50,635 bases of DNA from Rhodococcus aetherivorans (GTDB taxonomy: Bacteria > Actinomycetota > Actinomycetes > Mycobacteriales > Mycobacteriaceae): contig NZ_JAALEG010000040.1 of assembly GCF_011058165.1 (NCBI RefSeq), positions 1 to 50,635 of the forward strand, read 5' to 3'. Position numbers and translations under genes: made by a program. Under the pieces are notes generated by a model. That model did not search any database and was not told where the DNA came from. It saw nothing but the letters and a program-made list of their open reading frames with translations. Below are positions 49,738 through 50,635 of the stretch, piece after piece; position 1 is the first letter of the stretch; every line of letters starts with the position of its first letter.

Positions 49738-50598
49738 TCACGCCTCGGCCAGGCGCCGCTTCTCGAGTTCCACGTCGAACCCGGCGAGCGGCCAGTCCAG
49801 GTCGAGGCCTTCGAACGCGTCGATGAGCAGTTCCATGACGGCGATGCGGCTGTACCACTTGCGGTCGCAGGGCACGACGTACCAGGGGGCGTGATCCGTC
49901 GACGTTCTGTCGAGCATCGCCTGGTACGCCTCCTGGTAGGCCGGCCACAGCTTGCGTTCGGAGACGTCGCCCGGGTTGTACTTCCAGTGCTTGTCCCGCC
50001 GCTCGAGCCGTTCTGCCAGGCGCCGCTTCTGCTCCTCGAGCGAGACGAACATCGCGACCTTGATCAGCGTGGTCCCGTTGTCGACGAGCTCACGCTCGAA
50101 CTGGTTGATCTCGTCGTACCGGGCGCTCCACACGCTCTCCGGTACGAGGTTGTGGACCCGTACGATGAGGACGTCCTCGTAGTGTGAGCGGTCGAACACG
50201 CCGAGCTGCCCGGCCCGCGGCAGTGCCTTGTTGATGCGCCACAGGTAGTGGTGGCGCCTCTCGTCGGGGGTGGGCACGCCGAACGACGTGTGGTCGACGC
50301 CCTGCGGATCCACGTGGCCGATCACGTTGCGGACCATGCCGCCCTTGCCGGCCGTGTCCATGCCCTGCAGGATCAGCAGGATCGACCGGCGGTCGCCCGA
50401 GCGCCCGTTGGCGAACAGCATCTCCTGTAGCCGCGAGAGCACCGCGCCGCGTTCCTCGATGAGCAGTTCGCCGGTGGCCTTGTCGCCGGAGAAGCCCGGG
50501 GTGCCGTTGGTGTCGATCTCGGCGACCCTGGTTCCGGCGTGGGCGCGCAGCACTTCGACGGCCGGCGTCTGCCACGGGTCGGTGCTCTTGACGGTCAT
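49738..50598 (-). CDS. ppk2: Polyphosphate kinase 2 family protein
   Basis: A 286-residue P-loop kinase with Walker A GMDTAGKGG, Walker B GVFDRSHYEDVL and the lid arginines ERLERRDKHWK. PPK2 enzymes phosphorylate nucleotides with polyphosphate (or the reverse). Whether it prefers AMP, ADP or GDP cannot be judged by eye. The start ATG at 50598 fits the family. It closes the stress island near the window edge; the 37 bases upstream show no clear promoter. Confidence 0.92.
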   Translation of the reverse strand: MTVKSTDPWQTPAVEVLRAHAGTRVAEIDTNGTPGFSGDKATGELLIEERGAVLSRLQEMLFANGRSGDRRSILLILQGMDTAGKGGMVRNVIGHVDPQGVDHTSFGVPTPDERRHHYLWRINKALPRAGQLGVFDRSHYEDVLIVRVHNLVPESVWSARYDEINQFERELVDNGTTLIKVAMFVSLEEQKRRLAERLERRDKHWKYNPGDVSERKLWPAYQEAYQAMLDRTSTDHAPWYVVPCDRKWYSRIAVMELLIDAFEGLDLDWPLAGFDVELEKRRLAEA

Positions 50599-50635
50599 GA
50601 TGCCGAGGGTGCCACATCCGGCGACCGGATCAGCC

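Overview
The window is about 70% GC, and its gene content and order point to a Mycobacteriales actinobacterium, most likely a Rhodococcus. The evidence is DesA3 with its dedicated reductase, a RamB-aceA-fadB2 block ordered as in mycobacteria, a UsfX/SigF-type stress switch, and many actinobacterial DUF families (DUF4235, DUF4383, DUF5709, DUF6328, DUF6480). Genus is an inference from synteny.

Layout. 0-5.6 kb: dihydrolipoyl dehydrogenase, the ferredoxin-reductase/stearoyl desaturase pair, and a divergent HxlR regulator / quinone oxidoreductase pair. 5.6-20 kb: two paralogous orphan AbiEi-type/PD-(D/E)XK proteins bracket a ~12 kb minus-strand operon, urtABCDE - gntR - CMD-family gene - gntR - urea carboxylase - allophanate hydrolase. 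This operon imports urea and degrades it by the nickel-free, biotin- and ATP-dependent route. It has a GlnR-like box and a GntR-type palindrome upstream. 20-29 kb: central carbon genes, with ramB, flavohemoprotein, isocitrate lyase, 3-hydroxybutyryl-CoA dehydrogenase, a MetE homologue that has lost three of the four zinc ligands, and a zinc alcohol dehydrogenase. CRP/GlxR and RamB-type sites lie before aceA.

29-50.6 kb is a general-stress island. It holds the anti-sigma/sigma pair rsbW-sigF, a divergent STAS anti-anti-sigma protein, and about twenty mostly short operons. These encode small membrane proteins, CsbD, a DJ-1/PfpI protein, a Rieske-tailed FAD oxidoreductase, dehydrogenases, SurE, a PfkB kinase, an epimerase/SRPBCC/phytoene-dehydrogenase-like operon, a methyltransferase/CDGSH pair, a haem-oxygenase-like redox enzyme, a YdaD-like SDR and PPK2. 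I found about seventeen SigF-like promoters (GGTTT-N15-GGGTAT type) at near-constant spacing there, so most of the island is probably one regulon built around its own sigma factor.

Main oddities: the zinc-ligand-poor MetE; a palindromic repeat with a conserved loop on both sides of one orphan nuclease gene; a shared DnaA-box-like upstream motif before both nuclease paralogues; a DUF6480 gene cut by one in-frame amber codon; a flavohemoprotein whose natural start position reads ATC; and four 22-24 bp tandem repeat arrays. No tRNA, rRNA, CRISPR array, insertion sequence or integrase was seen.
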